From assembly GCA_937960625.1 (NCBI GenBank), contig CALGPD010000416.1, forward strand, positions 1 to 26,068: a DNA stretch of 26,068 nt, in the 5' to 3' direction. This document shows, in pieces, positions 7,405 to 14,332 of this stretch. The notes beneath the pieces are model-generated. The model worked only from the letters and a program-made list of their open reading frames with translations. It did not search any database and had not been told where the DNA came from. Positions within the stretch are counted from its first letter, which is position 1; each line of letters opens with the position of its first letter. The translations under genes were made by a program, and so were the position numbers. Origin of the DNA: an uncultured Spirochaetia bacterium (GTDB lineage: Bacteria; Spirochaetota; CALGPD01).

Positions 7405-8292
7405 ATGAAAAGAAAAATTTTCTCAATAAGCATTATCGTATTGATAATTCTTACATCAATGTTTGTAATGAGTTGCGGAAAAAGTAAAAAATCAGGCTTT
7501 GAACTCGTTCAAGGCAGCGGAGCGACAATGACTGCCGCGTTAAAAAGCGCGTACCAAAGTAAAGAATGGGTAGTTGTTACGGGATGGACACCGCATTGGA
7601 AATTTAACAAATTTAAGTTGAAATATCTTAAAGATCCTAAAAAGATTTACGGCGGTACTGAATTTATTCATACTATCGTAAGAAAGGGTTTAAAAGAAGA
7701 TATGCCTCAGGTTTACGAATTTCTTGATAAGTTTAAGTGGACTGCAGCTGATATGCAGGAAGTAATGCTTATGAACCTAAAAAAAGGCACCGATCAATAT
7801 GAAAATGCTAAGAAATGGGTAATGCAAAATGAAGAGAAAGTTAAAGAATGGCTGCCTGCAAATATTAAACCGGGTAACGGCAAAAAAGTTAAATTGATTT
7901 ACGTTGAATGGTCTTCTGAAATCGCAAGCACAAACGTTGTAAAAGCAGTTCTTCAGGAAAAAATGGGATATAAGGTTAAAATGATTTCCGCTGCGGTTGC
8001 TATGATGTATCAGGGTATGGCAAACGGTGATGCTGACGCAATGGTTTCAGCATGGCTGCCCAGTACACACAAACATTACCTTAACGGGGTAAAAGATAAG
8101 GTTGTCGATTTAGGCCCAAATCTCTCAGGAACGAAATTAGGCCTTGTTGTTCCTCAATATGTAACAATTGATTCAATTTCCGAATTGGCTAAGCATGCTG
8201 CTAAATTTAATAACAAAATTATTGGAATTGATCCTGGAGCAGGTGAAATGAAAATGACTAGAAAAGTAATTGAAGTTTATAACTTAAAATAA
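7405..8292 (+). CDS. proX: Glycine betaine-binding lipoprotein, circularly permuted OpuAC/ProX type
   Basis: Substrate-binding subunit (295 residues) of the importer. AAGGAG precedes the ATG. A lipoprotein signal ends 'FVMSC' with Cys24 the predicted lipid anchor. The three Trp that form the betaine cage in OpuAC proteins are present: W61 ('TGWTPHW'), W169 ('VEWSSEIAS') and W217 ('SAWLPSTHK'). This order is that of Bacillus OpuAC, not of the common ProX-like arrangement. Oddly, the 'IIGIDPGAGEM..T' segment, which I recall at the start of mature Bacillus OpuAC, is here the very C-terminus (272-295), while the mature N-terminus begins directly with 'ELVQGSGATM', which normally follows it. The cut point therefore seems shifted by about 25 residues. 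Confidence 0.93.
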   Translation: MKRKIFSISIIVLIILTSMFVMSCGKSKKSGFELVQGSGATMTAALKSAYQSKEWVVVTGWTPHWKFNKFKLKYLKDPKKIYGGTEFIHTIVRKGLKEDMPQVYEFLDKFKWTAADMQEVMLMNLKKGTDQYENAKKWVMQNEEKVKEWLPANIKPGNGKKVKLIYVEWSSEIASTNVVKAVLQEKMGYKVKMISAAVAMMYQGMANGDADAMVSAWLPSTHKHYLNGVKDKVVDLGPNLSGTKLGLVVPQYVTIDSISELAKHAAKFNNKIIGIDPGAGEMKMTRKVIEVYNLK

Positions 8293-8300
8293 AGTTTTAA

Positions 8301-8332
8301 AAAAAAAGCAACAGCAGAAGGCTGTTGCTTTT
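8301..8332. terminator. Bidirectional intrinsic terminator between proX and the LysM protein gene
   Basis: Twelve complementary bases (8304-8315 with 8321-8332) enclose a five-base loop. The plus-strand 3' arm ends in TTTT and the A7 run at 8301-8307 gives T7 on the minus strand. It lies 8 bases after proX and 30 bases after the stop of the convergent gene, so it can end both transcripts. Confidence 0.85.
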
Positions 8333-8361
8333 GCTATCTTAGAAAATTTTCATTTATTCTA

Positions 8362-9801
8362 TTAATACCGGCTGATTCGTAATACCCGGCCAATAATTAA
8401 TTTGGTCGTGCCCCGGTTCGCTTTGATTATTCTTCTTGCTGAAACCCTTAATTTTGATGCTAATCCGCTGACTGTATCACCGGGTTTTATTTTATAAAAA
8501 ATAACCCGTTTTTTTCTTAATCTGCGCATTTTACGCAAAAATCTTTTACGCCGAACCGCCCTTACATGCCTACGCCGTCTAATTCTAGCTTCTCTTCGCT
8601 TTCTAATTCTCTCCCGTATCATAAATCTGCGTCTTTCGGCTTTTAGTCTTGCTAAATATTTTTTGTATATTTTAGTGTCTTTAAACAACGGGTTTGGAAC
8701 ACGGTATTTTTTTATAATTCTGCTTTTCCGTGGCAGATATAAAACTCTTCCAACTCTGAGCATTCGTGGATTACGTATACCGTTTAAACGCATTAACGCG
8801 CGTAAACTAACACGGTATCTTGCGGCAATTCTACCGAGATTATCTCCTCTTCTTACTCTAATACGGTTTCTTACGTAATAAATTCTCGTTTCAATTAAAT
8901 ATGGTTTAAGTAAATATTTTTTCTGTTTAAAAATAGTGGTGAAATCCTTGGGCAGCCTAATTAAATAAAATTTATTCCTGCCCAAAGGAGGCGTTATTTC
9001 GCCTTTGAGTTGATAATTCAAAGATTTTATTTCAAATACAGTAAGGTTCAAAATCTTTGCTAAAATTTCCAGTTTAAGTTTTGGTTTAACATGAACGGAT
9101 TCAAAATATACTTTTTTAGTGAAATCGAATCCTTTAAACCCGTATTTTTTTGGATTCTTTGCAATTGTTAATAAAGCATGGAATTTAGGAACATATTCAA
9201 AAGTGTTATCAAAACCGGTTTTATCAACGAGTTTCCAAAAACTATTAACATTACTTTCATCCAGTTTTTTTCTAATATAAGTTTCAGTTCCGTTATAAGC
9301 AGCGAGAACGAGATCATAGTGTTTTAAACTTGCCTTTAAGCTCTTAATTAACCTAGCTGCGACCCATGTTGATTTAACTATATCAAATCGTTCATCAACG
9401 TATTTATTAATCATTAATCCGTATCTTCTTGCATCAGTAGATGACAATTGCCAGAGCCCGGCAGCATCAGTAGAATAACTTACCTGCCTTTTATAATAAC
9501 ACGTTATTATTGGCAAAAGTATAAAGGGAAGCGGTATTTTTTGTTCGGTAAATATTTTTGAAATCACAGGGAAATATTTTTCCATCTCACTGAATGCTTT
9601 TTTAAGGTATTTCCGGCCGATCGTCGTATAATACTTTACGAATAATTTAACGTATCTATTATTAACGGGTTTATTTATTCCATTGTTTCTATTGAAAACA
9701 TTCTGATTTTGCTGTGCATTTATATTTGAGAGGCTTGTAAACATAAATAAAATAAGAATAATATTTATAAGCCTTTTATATGATATCTTGGTTTTAATAA
9801 T
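8362..9801 (-). CDS. Secreted MltD-like protein with two LysM domains, catalytic Glu absent, probable ATT start
   Basis: The first ATG (9744) has no ribosome binding site and would remove most of a signal peptide. Nineteen codons upstream in frame, ATT at 9799-9801 lies seven bases after AAGGAG (9809-9814); starting there gives 479 residues with a signal peptide ending 'SNINA' (cleavage after 29). An in-frame stop at 9805-9807 excludes longer versions, and no ATG, GTG or TTG lies between. Residues about 70-225 form an SLT domain of the MltD type ('AAGLWQLSSTDARRYGL', 'VLAAYNGTETYI'), but the 'PIVES' catalytic motif reads 'PIITC', Thr100 in place of Glu. LysM domains lie at about 310-360 and 433-479, joined by an extremely Arg-rich linker. 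It probably binds peptidoglycan without cleaving it; that is inference. Confidence 0.85.
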   Translation of the reverse strand: MIKTKISYKRLINIILILFMFTSLSNINAQQNQNVFNRNNGINKPVNNRYVKLFVKYYTTIGRKYLKKAFSEMEKYFPVISKIFTEQKIPLPFILLPIITCYYKRQVSYSTDAAGLWQLSSTDARRYGLMINKYVDERFDIVKSTWVAARLIKSLKASLKHYDLVLAAYNGTETYIRKKLDESNVNSFWKLVDKTGFDNTFEYVPKFHALLTIAKNPKKYGFKGFDFTKKVYFESVHVKPKLKLEILAKILNLTVFEIKSLNYQLKGEITPPLGRNKFYLIRLPKDFTTIFKQKKYLLKPYLIETRIYYVRNRIRVRRGDNLGRIAARYRVSLRALMRLNGIRNPRMLRVGRVLYLPRKSRIIKKYRVPNPLFKDTKIYKKYLARLKAERRRFMIRERIRKRREARIRRRRHVRAVRRKRFLRKMRRLRKKRVIFYKIKPGDTVSGLASKLRVSARRIIKANRGTTKLIIGRVLRISRY

Positions 9802-9936
9802 GATTTATCTCCTTAAAGATAATTCTTTTCGCGTATTATAATAATATCGGCTAAAATAACTACTGTTAAAGTATATTAATTTGAGCAATGAGTTAAAATA
9901 TTATTTTATAAATTTCCATTGCTTTTATTAAATAAG

Positions 9937-9965
9937 TTGACAACGGATACTTTTTAGCATAGTCT
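9937..9965 (+). promoter_or_regulatory. Candidate promoter of the DUF350/transglutaminase operon
   Basis: An exact TTGACA at 9937-9942 is followed after 17 bp by TAGTCT (9960-9965), a poor -10. GGAGG at 9986-9990 then precedes ATG 9996 by five bases. The strong -35 with a weak -10 would fit an activator-dependent or alternative-sigma promoter, but this is only a pattern. Confidence 0.4.
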
Positions 9966-9995
9966 AAAAATAGTTAATTCTTTCCGGAGGAATAT

Positions 9996-10613
9996 ATGAC
10001 ACAAACAGCTATGTTAATTTACGGTACGGTTTATCTGTTGGTAGCATTAATTTTTGGTGTTCTTACAATATATTTATTTTTTAAAATATTTAATGTGTTA
10101 ACGAGAAACATTGATGATATTGCAGAAATAAAACAAAACAATATAGCAGTCGGGATAATAAATGCCGCGGTTGTATTTGCAGTGTCTTTGTTTATAAATG
10201 AGTCAATTCAAACCGCAATGGAAGTTTTTAAAAACAATATAATCATTTTCGGCATGAACCTGAGCGGCTGGGAAAAAACTCAGACTTTTTTAATTATGAT
10301 TGCTCATTACGCTATTTCATTACTTCTTTCGTTCTTCTTGTTGTGGATTTCAATAAAAATCTTTACGCTGCTCACACGTAAGATAGATGAATTTGATGAA
10401 ATTAAAAAGAATAATTTTTCAGTAGGAATTTTGCTTGCAGTAGTTGTGTTATCCATGTCAATAATCATAAAACCCGGAATTGGAAAATTTTTAAAAGGAA
10501 TTATAAGTTATCCCACTCCCAAAGCGCCTAGCGGATTAAAACGGCGGTTACCCATAAAAACAGAGAATAAAGAAAAAGTCAAGAGCGGTAAAAACGAAAA
10601 GAAAAGTAATTGA
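9996..10613 (+). CDS. Integral membrane protein with two tandem DUF350 units
   Basis: A 205-residue membrane protein built of two similar halves. Each half has a hydrophobic helix, then 'IFNVLTRNIDDIAEIKQNNIAVGI' in half one (split here: 'LTRNIDDIAEIKQNN', 'IAVGIINAAVVFA') and 'LTRKIDEFDEIKKNN', 'FSVGILLAVVVLS' in half two, the D-EI-x-x-x-N-x-xVGI signature of DUF350. The polar C-terminal tail (about 175-205) is Lys-rich. DUF350 proteins (E. coli YjfL is one) are of uncertain function, often near PspA-like, ATP-grasp or other envelope genes. GGAGG precedes the ATG. The stop codon TGA is ten bases before the next ATG, so it forms an operon with the transglutaminase-like protein. Confidence 0.8.
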   Translation: MTQTAMLIYGTVYLLVALIFGVLTIYLFFKIFNVLTRNIDDIAEIKQNNIAVGIINAAVVFAVSLFINESIQTAMEVFKNNIIIFGMNLSGWEKTQTFLIMIAHYAISLLLSFFLLWISIKIFTLLTRKIDEFDEIKKNNFSVGILLAVVVLSMSIIIKPGIGKFLKGIISYPTPKAPSGLKRRLPIKTENKEKVKSGKNEKKSN

Positions 10614-10622
10614 GGTTGAATA

Positions 10623-11678
10623 ATGGGAAAAGGAAAGGGTTTTAGAAATTTTATTATACTCGTTCTTTTGGGAATTGCCGGATATTATTTATATAACAGG
10701 TTTTTCAAAGCATCTAAAGAATCCGTGCATTTCACAACGAATAATCCAAGCCGGTTTTATACTAATAGAGGGGCTTCTGATTATTCAAAAATTAAACGCG
10801 GAACAATAGTCAGCGGAGAAAGATTTTATACTTTTCAGATGAAATATCCCTGGATTATATCCTTAAAGATTAATGAAAGCGAAATGAATAGAATTCAATC
10901 AACGCTGGCAAGTATGGGAAGGCTTCCATTGTCCCATTACGGCTTAAGAAGAGACGACCCTCAGCTCGGTGTAAAATTGTGGCATATCATTTATACAACT
11001 ATTTATAAAAACTCAAAGCCGTATATAAGAAACCTTGCAAATATTTTCAGGCGCATTCAGCGGGATCATAGGTTAAACAGGATACAAACAGCGTATATGG
11101 CGCTAAGGTTTATACAGTTCATGTATTATAAAAGGCCGGGCGGTAAATTTGATTATTATACACCGCTTAGGTCATTATACGATTACGGAAAAGGCGCTAA
11201 TAAAATTCCTAGTATGCGTAATGCCAACGGATGGCACGGAGCAGGGGATTGTGATACTAAGGTCGTTGTTTTAATGCTTTTATTAAGCGAGCTGGGGTAT
11301 AAAACCGTAATGTTTCATTCAATTCATTATAAACACGCAATGATTGGCATTAATATACCCGGTGTTGACGGCGATTATATCGAGATACGCGGTATTAAGT
11401 ATTATTTTACAGAGACAACGTATAAAAATTGGAGAATAGGTCAGCTTCCGGAAAAATATTCTGATAAAGATTACTGGGTGCCCATGATTTTTGAGAATAC
11501 CCGTCCCGGGCAAATCGTTGAACGCAGAAACAGAAATGCGGGCAGAGACGGTTCAGGCAGACGCGCGCCTGATGACGGCGGCGGATTCCGTGAACGCGAG
11601 AGGCAGGACAACCGTAACAACTATAGGCGGGAAAATCAGGAGGGTGGAAGTACTCTTGAGCGGGGTTTTGGCGATTAA
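10623..11678 (+). CDS. Membrane-anchored transglutaminase-like protein
   Basis: The 351-residue product has one N-terminal membrane anchor (about 9-25) with a basic start, so the rest is probably periplasmic. A transglutaminase-like (papain-fold) core spans about 120-290: Cys210 in 'GAGDCDTKVVVLML', His238 in 'YKHAMIGI' and Glu264 in 'YFTETTYKN', a plausible Cys-His-acid triad with Glu replacing the usual Asp. The 60 C-terminal residues are Arg/Gly/Asn/Glu-rich, low in complexity and probably disordered. GAGG at 10612-10615 overlaps the stop of the DUF350 gene. Bacterial members of this fold act as proteases, amidases or cross-linkers; the substrate is unknown. A second transglutaminase-like gene follows 76 bases downstream, suggesting a joint envelope function. 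Confidence 0.8.
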   Translation: MGKGKGFRNFIILVLLGIAGYYLYNRFFKASKESVHFTTNNPSRFYTNRGASDYSKIKRGTIVSGERFYTFQMKYPWIISLKINESEMNRIQSTLASMGRLPLSHYGLRRDDPQLGVKLWHIIYTTIYKNSKPYIRNLANIFRRIQRDHRLNRIQTAYMALRFIQFMYYKRPGGKFDYYTPLRSLYDYGKGANKIPSMRNANGWHGAGDCDTKVVVLMLLLSELGYKTVMFHSIHYKHAMIGINIPGVDGDYIEIRGIKYYFTETTYKNWRIGQLPEKYSDKDYWVPMIFENTRPGQIVERRNRNAGRDGSGRRAPDDGGGFRERERQDNRNNYRRENQEGGSTLERGFGD

Positions 11679-11754
11679 GAACCTGTACAACGCGTAAAAC
11701 GGATAAAAATAAAATAGTTAAATCAAGTTTAGTTTTAAAATTTTGGAGAGAAAT

Positions 11755-13263
11755 ATGAAAAAATATTTTATTTCTGCGATTTTTATTTTATTAATAGGAT
11801 GTTCATCACATGGAACAAGGCCGGGGCTTATTATTGTAAAAACAAAGTATAGAATTGCACCAAAAAGAGTTGGTAAAGTATCGTATAAAACTTTGCAGAG
11901 AATGGATAAAAACAATGACGGTTTTATTAACGCGCTTGATTTCGGAGAAAAGCCTGATTATAAAAACGCCCGGGATATAATAGATGCTTACGTTTATTAT
12001 TTGAATAATTACAGGGTGTATGACGTGGCATACGGGCATTATCTTGATAATGATTTAAATAAAAACGGAAAAATTGATTCGTTTGAAATTAAATTTGATT
12101 TTTATAAGAAAAAAGAAGCAAAATCATTGATTGATAATTTTATTAGAAATTTAAAACCAAACGGAAAAATTGGAAAAGAACAAATTTATAAAAGCTACTT
12201 TATTGCATATAATTACAGGGGGATAAACACAAGATATTTTGCCTCTAAAATTTCCAGCTTAAAACCCGGAAGCAATTACCGGTTTTTAGTAAAGAATAAT
12301 AATGCCGGCTTTGACCCTGATCTTATTAATCAATATAATTTTAAAAATAAGGATACCCGTTATTTAACTGAAATGCTCGTTGCATCTCCTTTAGTAACTT
12401 TTCTCAAAACGAAAAATAATGCGTTAGGTTATATAATAAAAAACAGCAAGCGGTTATTTCCGTCTATGTTTTACAGTAGAAATTTAATGCTCGCTTTTAT
12501 TAGTAAAATTCAAGCTAATCTTTATGAAAAAAAAGCAAAATTGCATAAGGTTAAAGATGCGACTTTAATAAAACAAATTAATGATAGTTTTAATAACCTT
12601 GATATTATTTATGCTTATATTACACCGCTTAAAAACCTTACAAATTTTCATTATGATATTGTAGAAAAATACAAAAATGATTTAGCAAAATATATTGGTG
12701 CTATCAAAGTAAAGAATTATGAATCCGCGTTGTCAGTATTAAAAAGATTTATCCGGGCAAAACGGATTACTAAGTATTATTATCATTTTGTAATTGCCGC
12801 GTTGTTTAAGTTAAAGATATCCAATAAAAAACCAATGCATGAAACAGATTACAGTTTCAGCCCGGATATGTTGTTTAAAAAGGGATACGGAGTATGTGCC
12901 GATCAATCCCTGGTATTTAGAATTTTTATGAGAGATTTACTCGGTATAAGTTCAGGAAAAATCTATTTATGGTTTAGAAAGAATTATTGGAATCATCTTA
13001 GTATGATTTATAAAAATTTATCAGGGAATTATTATATATTTGATAATTATGGAATACAACGGGTAAAATTTTCAAAGCTTAAACACGCGATAAGATTTCA
13101 TACAGAATCATCTTTTAAATACATTGCTTCGGTTCGAGTTGATAAAAGGCCGTGTAGTAATAAATCATGGCAAAAGGTTGAAACCGGTAAAAAACGCTGT
13201 CTTGCTACTAAAGACGGTAAGTATAGAATTGTTTTCTCAAAACCTGTTTTAGTGAAAAATTAG
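11755..13263 (+). CDS. Lipoprotein with EF-hands and a C-terminal transglutaminase-like domain
   Basis: The start at ATG 11755 is preferred over a TTG at 11743 because GGAGAG (11745-11750) is its binding site and it yields a clean lipoprotein signal 'ILLIGC' (Cys16). Two EF-hand loops are visible: D51-K-N-N-D-G-F-I-N-A-L-D62 and D100-L-N-K-N-G-K-I-D-S-F-E111; a third, degenerate loop ('NLKPNGKIGKEQ') follows. A long helical middle region without recognised domain leads to a transglutaminase-like core: Cys381 in 'GYGVCADQS', His414 in 'WNHLSMIY' and Asp430 in 'YIFDNYG'. The 502-residue protein is Lys-rich. Calcium-dependent activity is suggested by the EF-hands but not shown. It lies 76 bases downstream of another transglutaminase-like gene and probably belongs to the same transcript. 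Confidence 0.82.
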   Translation: MKKYFISAIFILLIGCSSHGTRPGLIIVKTKYRIAPKRVGKVSYKTLQRMDKNNDGFINALDFGEKPDYKNARDIIDAYVYYLNNYRVYDVAYGHYLDNDLNKNGKIDSFEIKFDFYKKKEAKSLIDNFIRNLKPNGKIGKEQIYKSYFIAYNYRGINTRYFASKISSLKPGSNYRFLVKNNNAGFDPDLINQYNFKNKDTRYLTEMLVASPLVTFLKTKNNALGYIIKNSKRLFPSMFYSRNLMLAFISKIQANLYEKKAKLHKVKDATLIKQINDSFNNLDIIYAYITPLKNLTNFHYDIVEKYKNDLAKYIGAIKVKNYESALSVLKRFIRAKRITKYYYHFVIAALFKLKISNKKPMHETDYSFSPDMLFKKGYGVCADQSLVFRIFMRDLLGISSGKIYLWFRKNYWNHLSMIYKNLSGNYYIFDNYGIQRVKFSKLKHAIRFHTESSFKYIASVRVDKRPCSNKSWQKVETGKKRCLATKDGKYRIVFSKPVLVKN

Positions 13264-13274
13264 CAGCTGAGAAT

Positions 13275-13308
13275 AAAAAAACTGCCGGACATATACTTGC
13301 CGGCAGTT
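13275..13308. terminator. Terminator of the Arg-rich protein gene, possibly bidirectional
   Basis: The nine-base arms 13280-13288 (AACTGCCGG) and 13300-13308 (CCGGCAGTT) enclose 11 bases. The A7 run at 13275-13281 becomes T7 on the minus strand, making a canonical terminator 15-48 bases beyond the stop of the minus-strand gene at 13323. The hairpin also sits 17 bases after the stop of the plus-strand lipoprotein gene, where the T-run is weaker. Confidence 0.8.
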
Positions 13309-13322
13309 ATAATTAAACTATT

Positions 13323-13685
13323 TTATAAATTAATAGTTCTATATCTTCCTGCAATTCTAACTCTTCTTCGCATAACAGGGTATCTTCTAATTATTCTTCC
13401 TCTTCTAACAATTCTTCTGTATCTGATAATCATTAAAGAGCCTCGTCTAGCTCTAAAGTATTTTCTCATACCTCTTCTTAGATAGAAATTTCTAATGCCA
13501 ATTCTGCCTGAAGGGCGTTTGTAAGTAACTCTTACTCTAAATCTTCCTCTTCTGAAAGTTTTTAAAGTTACTCTTGTTACTCTACTTCTTCTAATTACTC
13601 TTACACGGTAAGAAAAAGTCGTTGTACTTAAACCGATTGAAAACAGCATTATAATTAATGCTAACAAAATAGTTTTTCTTTTCAT
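13323..13685 (-). CDS. Small secreted, extremely arginine-rich protein
   Basis: A 120-residue protein with a clear Sec signal peptide (about 1-25, 'ILLALIIMLFSIGLSTTTFS'-like; cleavage near 'TFS|YR'). Of the roughly 95 mature residues about 34 are Arg and almost none are acidic, arranged in strand-like alternation such as 'RVRVIRRSRVTRV', 'YLRRGMRKYFRARRG' and 'YPVMRRRVRIAGRYR'. Most Arg codons are AGA, as in the neighbouring genes, so the composition is not from a GC-rich insert. AGAGGT lies six bases before the ATG, and promoter- and terminator-like signals flank the gene, which supports real expression. No family is recognised. It could bind an anionic partner such as lipid, lipopolysaccharide, nucleic acid or teichoic-like polymer; this is inference. 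Confidence 0.75.
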   Translation of the reverse strand: MKRKTILLALIIMLFSIGLSTTTFSYRVRVIRRSRVTRVTLKTFRRGRFRVRVTYKRPSGRIGIRNFYLRRGMRKYFRARRGSLMIIRYRRIVRRGRIIRRYPVMRRRVRIAGRYRTINL

Positions 13686-13738
13686 AAAAAATACCTCTAT
13701 AAATTTTTTGTTGTTCTATAACAAACACTTCACCCCTT

Positions 13739-13767
13739 ATAATAAACTTAAAAAGTTAAGAATTCAA
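13739..13767 (-). promoter_or_regulatory. Candidate promoter of the Arg-rich protein gene
   Basis: On the minus strand TTGAAT (13767-13762) is followed after 17 bp by TATTAT (13744-13739), giving four and five matches to the sigma-70 hexamers. The predicted start is about 45 bases before ATG 13685. Confidence 0.4.
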
Positions 13768-13892
13768 ATAAATTTATTTTTATTGCGATTTTTAATCGTA
13801 TAGATTTTAAAGAGATTTAATTTAAATATTTATTATTTTGACTTACGTATATTTTTTTATAAGTTTATAAAAAATTCTAGGAGACAAATTAA

Positions 13893-14318
13893 ATGAAAAA
13901 AATGCTTTTAATACTGATTTTATTCTCTATTTCTATTACATCGTTTTCATTATCTAAAAATGAAATGAATAAAATAATTGTTAAAATGATTAACAATTTT
14001 CAGCAGATGGATAAAGTTTTATCATCTATAAAAGTGAATTCAGATGTAAATGAAAAATATCCGATTATGAAGAAAATTGTGAGCAGGCTTGCAGAAATGC
14101 AGAGAAAGTATGCTTATGCTCAGAGAGAAATCCGGATATATTTCCGTAAACAAGGTAAAAACAGCAAAATGGCTGTTGAATTAAAAAGAGTTAGTATGCG
14201 TATTGTAGGGCATATTCAGAGAATACATAATATAAAACCCGATGGTGCTAAAATTATTAGCTTAATGCATAGTTTGCGCAGACGTTCTAGAAGGCCTGGA
14301 AAATACAAACGAAGATAA
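13893..14318 (+). CDS. Small secreted basic helical protein, function unknown
   Basis: A 141-residue protein with a signal peptide (MKKMLLILILFSISITSFS, cleavage probably before 'LSKNEMN'). The mature part is predicted to be largely alpha-helical, with 'NNFQQMDKVLSSI', 'YPIMKKIVSRLAEMQRKY' and 'MRIVGHIQRIHNIKPDG' segments, and ends in a strongly basic tail 'LRRRSRRPGKYKRR'. It has no Cys. AGGAGA is about eight bases before the ATG. I recognise no family; a four-helix periplasmic protein is a reasonable guess. It is divergent from the Arg-rich secreted protein gene (206-bp spacer) and ends 14 bases from the convergent HATPase gene. The basic tail parallels the high Lys/Arg content of other exported proteins in the window. 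Confidence 0.7.
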   Translation: MKKMLLILILFSISITSFSLSKNEMNKIIVKMINNFQQMDKVLSSIKVNSDVNEKYPIMKKIVSRLAEMQRKYAYAQREIRIYFRKQGKNSKMAVELKRVSMRIVGHIQRIHNIKPDGAKIISLMHSLRRRSRRPGKYKRR

Positions 14319-14332
14319 ATTATAAAACAAGA

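Noticed and set aside
11491..11697. Alternative 68-codon frame inside the end of the membrane transglutaminase-like gene
   Set aside because: It lies in an Arg/Gly-rich, locally GC-richer tail where off-frames stay open; no start signal is seen.
11743..11754. TTG start for the EF-hand lipoprotein
   Set aside because: The TTG overlaps the ribosome binding site; ATG 11755 gives the lipoprotein signal directly.
13838..13864. Promoter TTGACT/TATAAG for the 141-residue protein
   Set aside because: The spacing of 15 bp and incomplete hexamers in very AT-rich DNA make it unconvincing.
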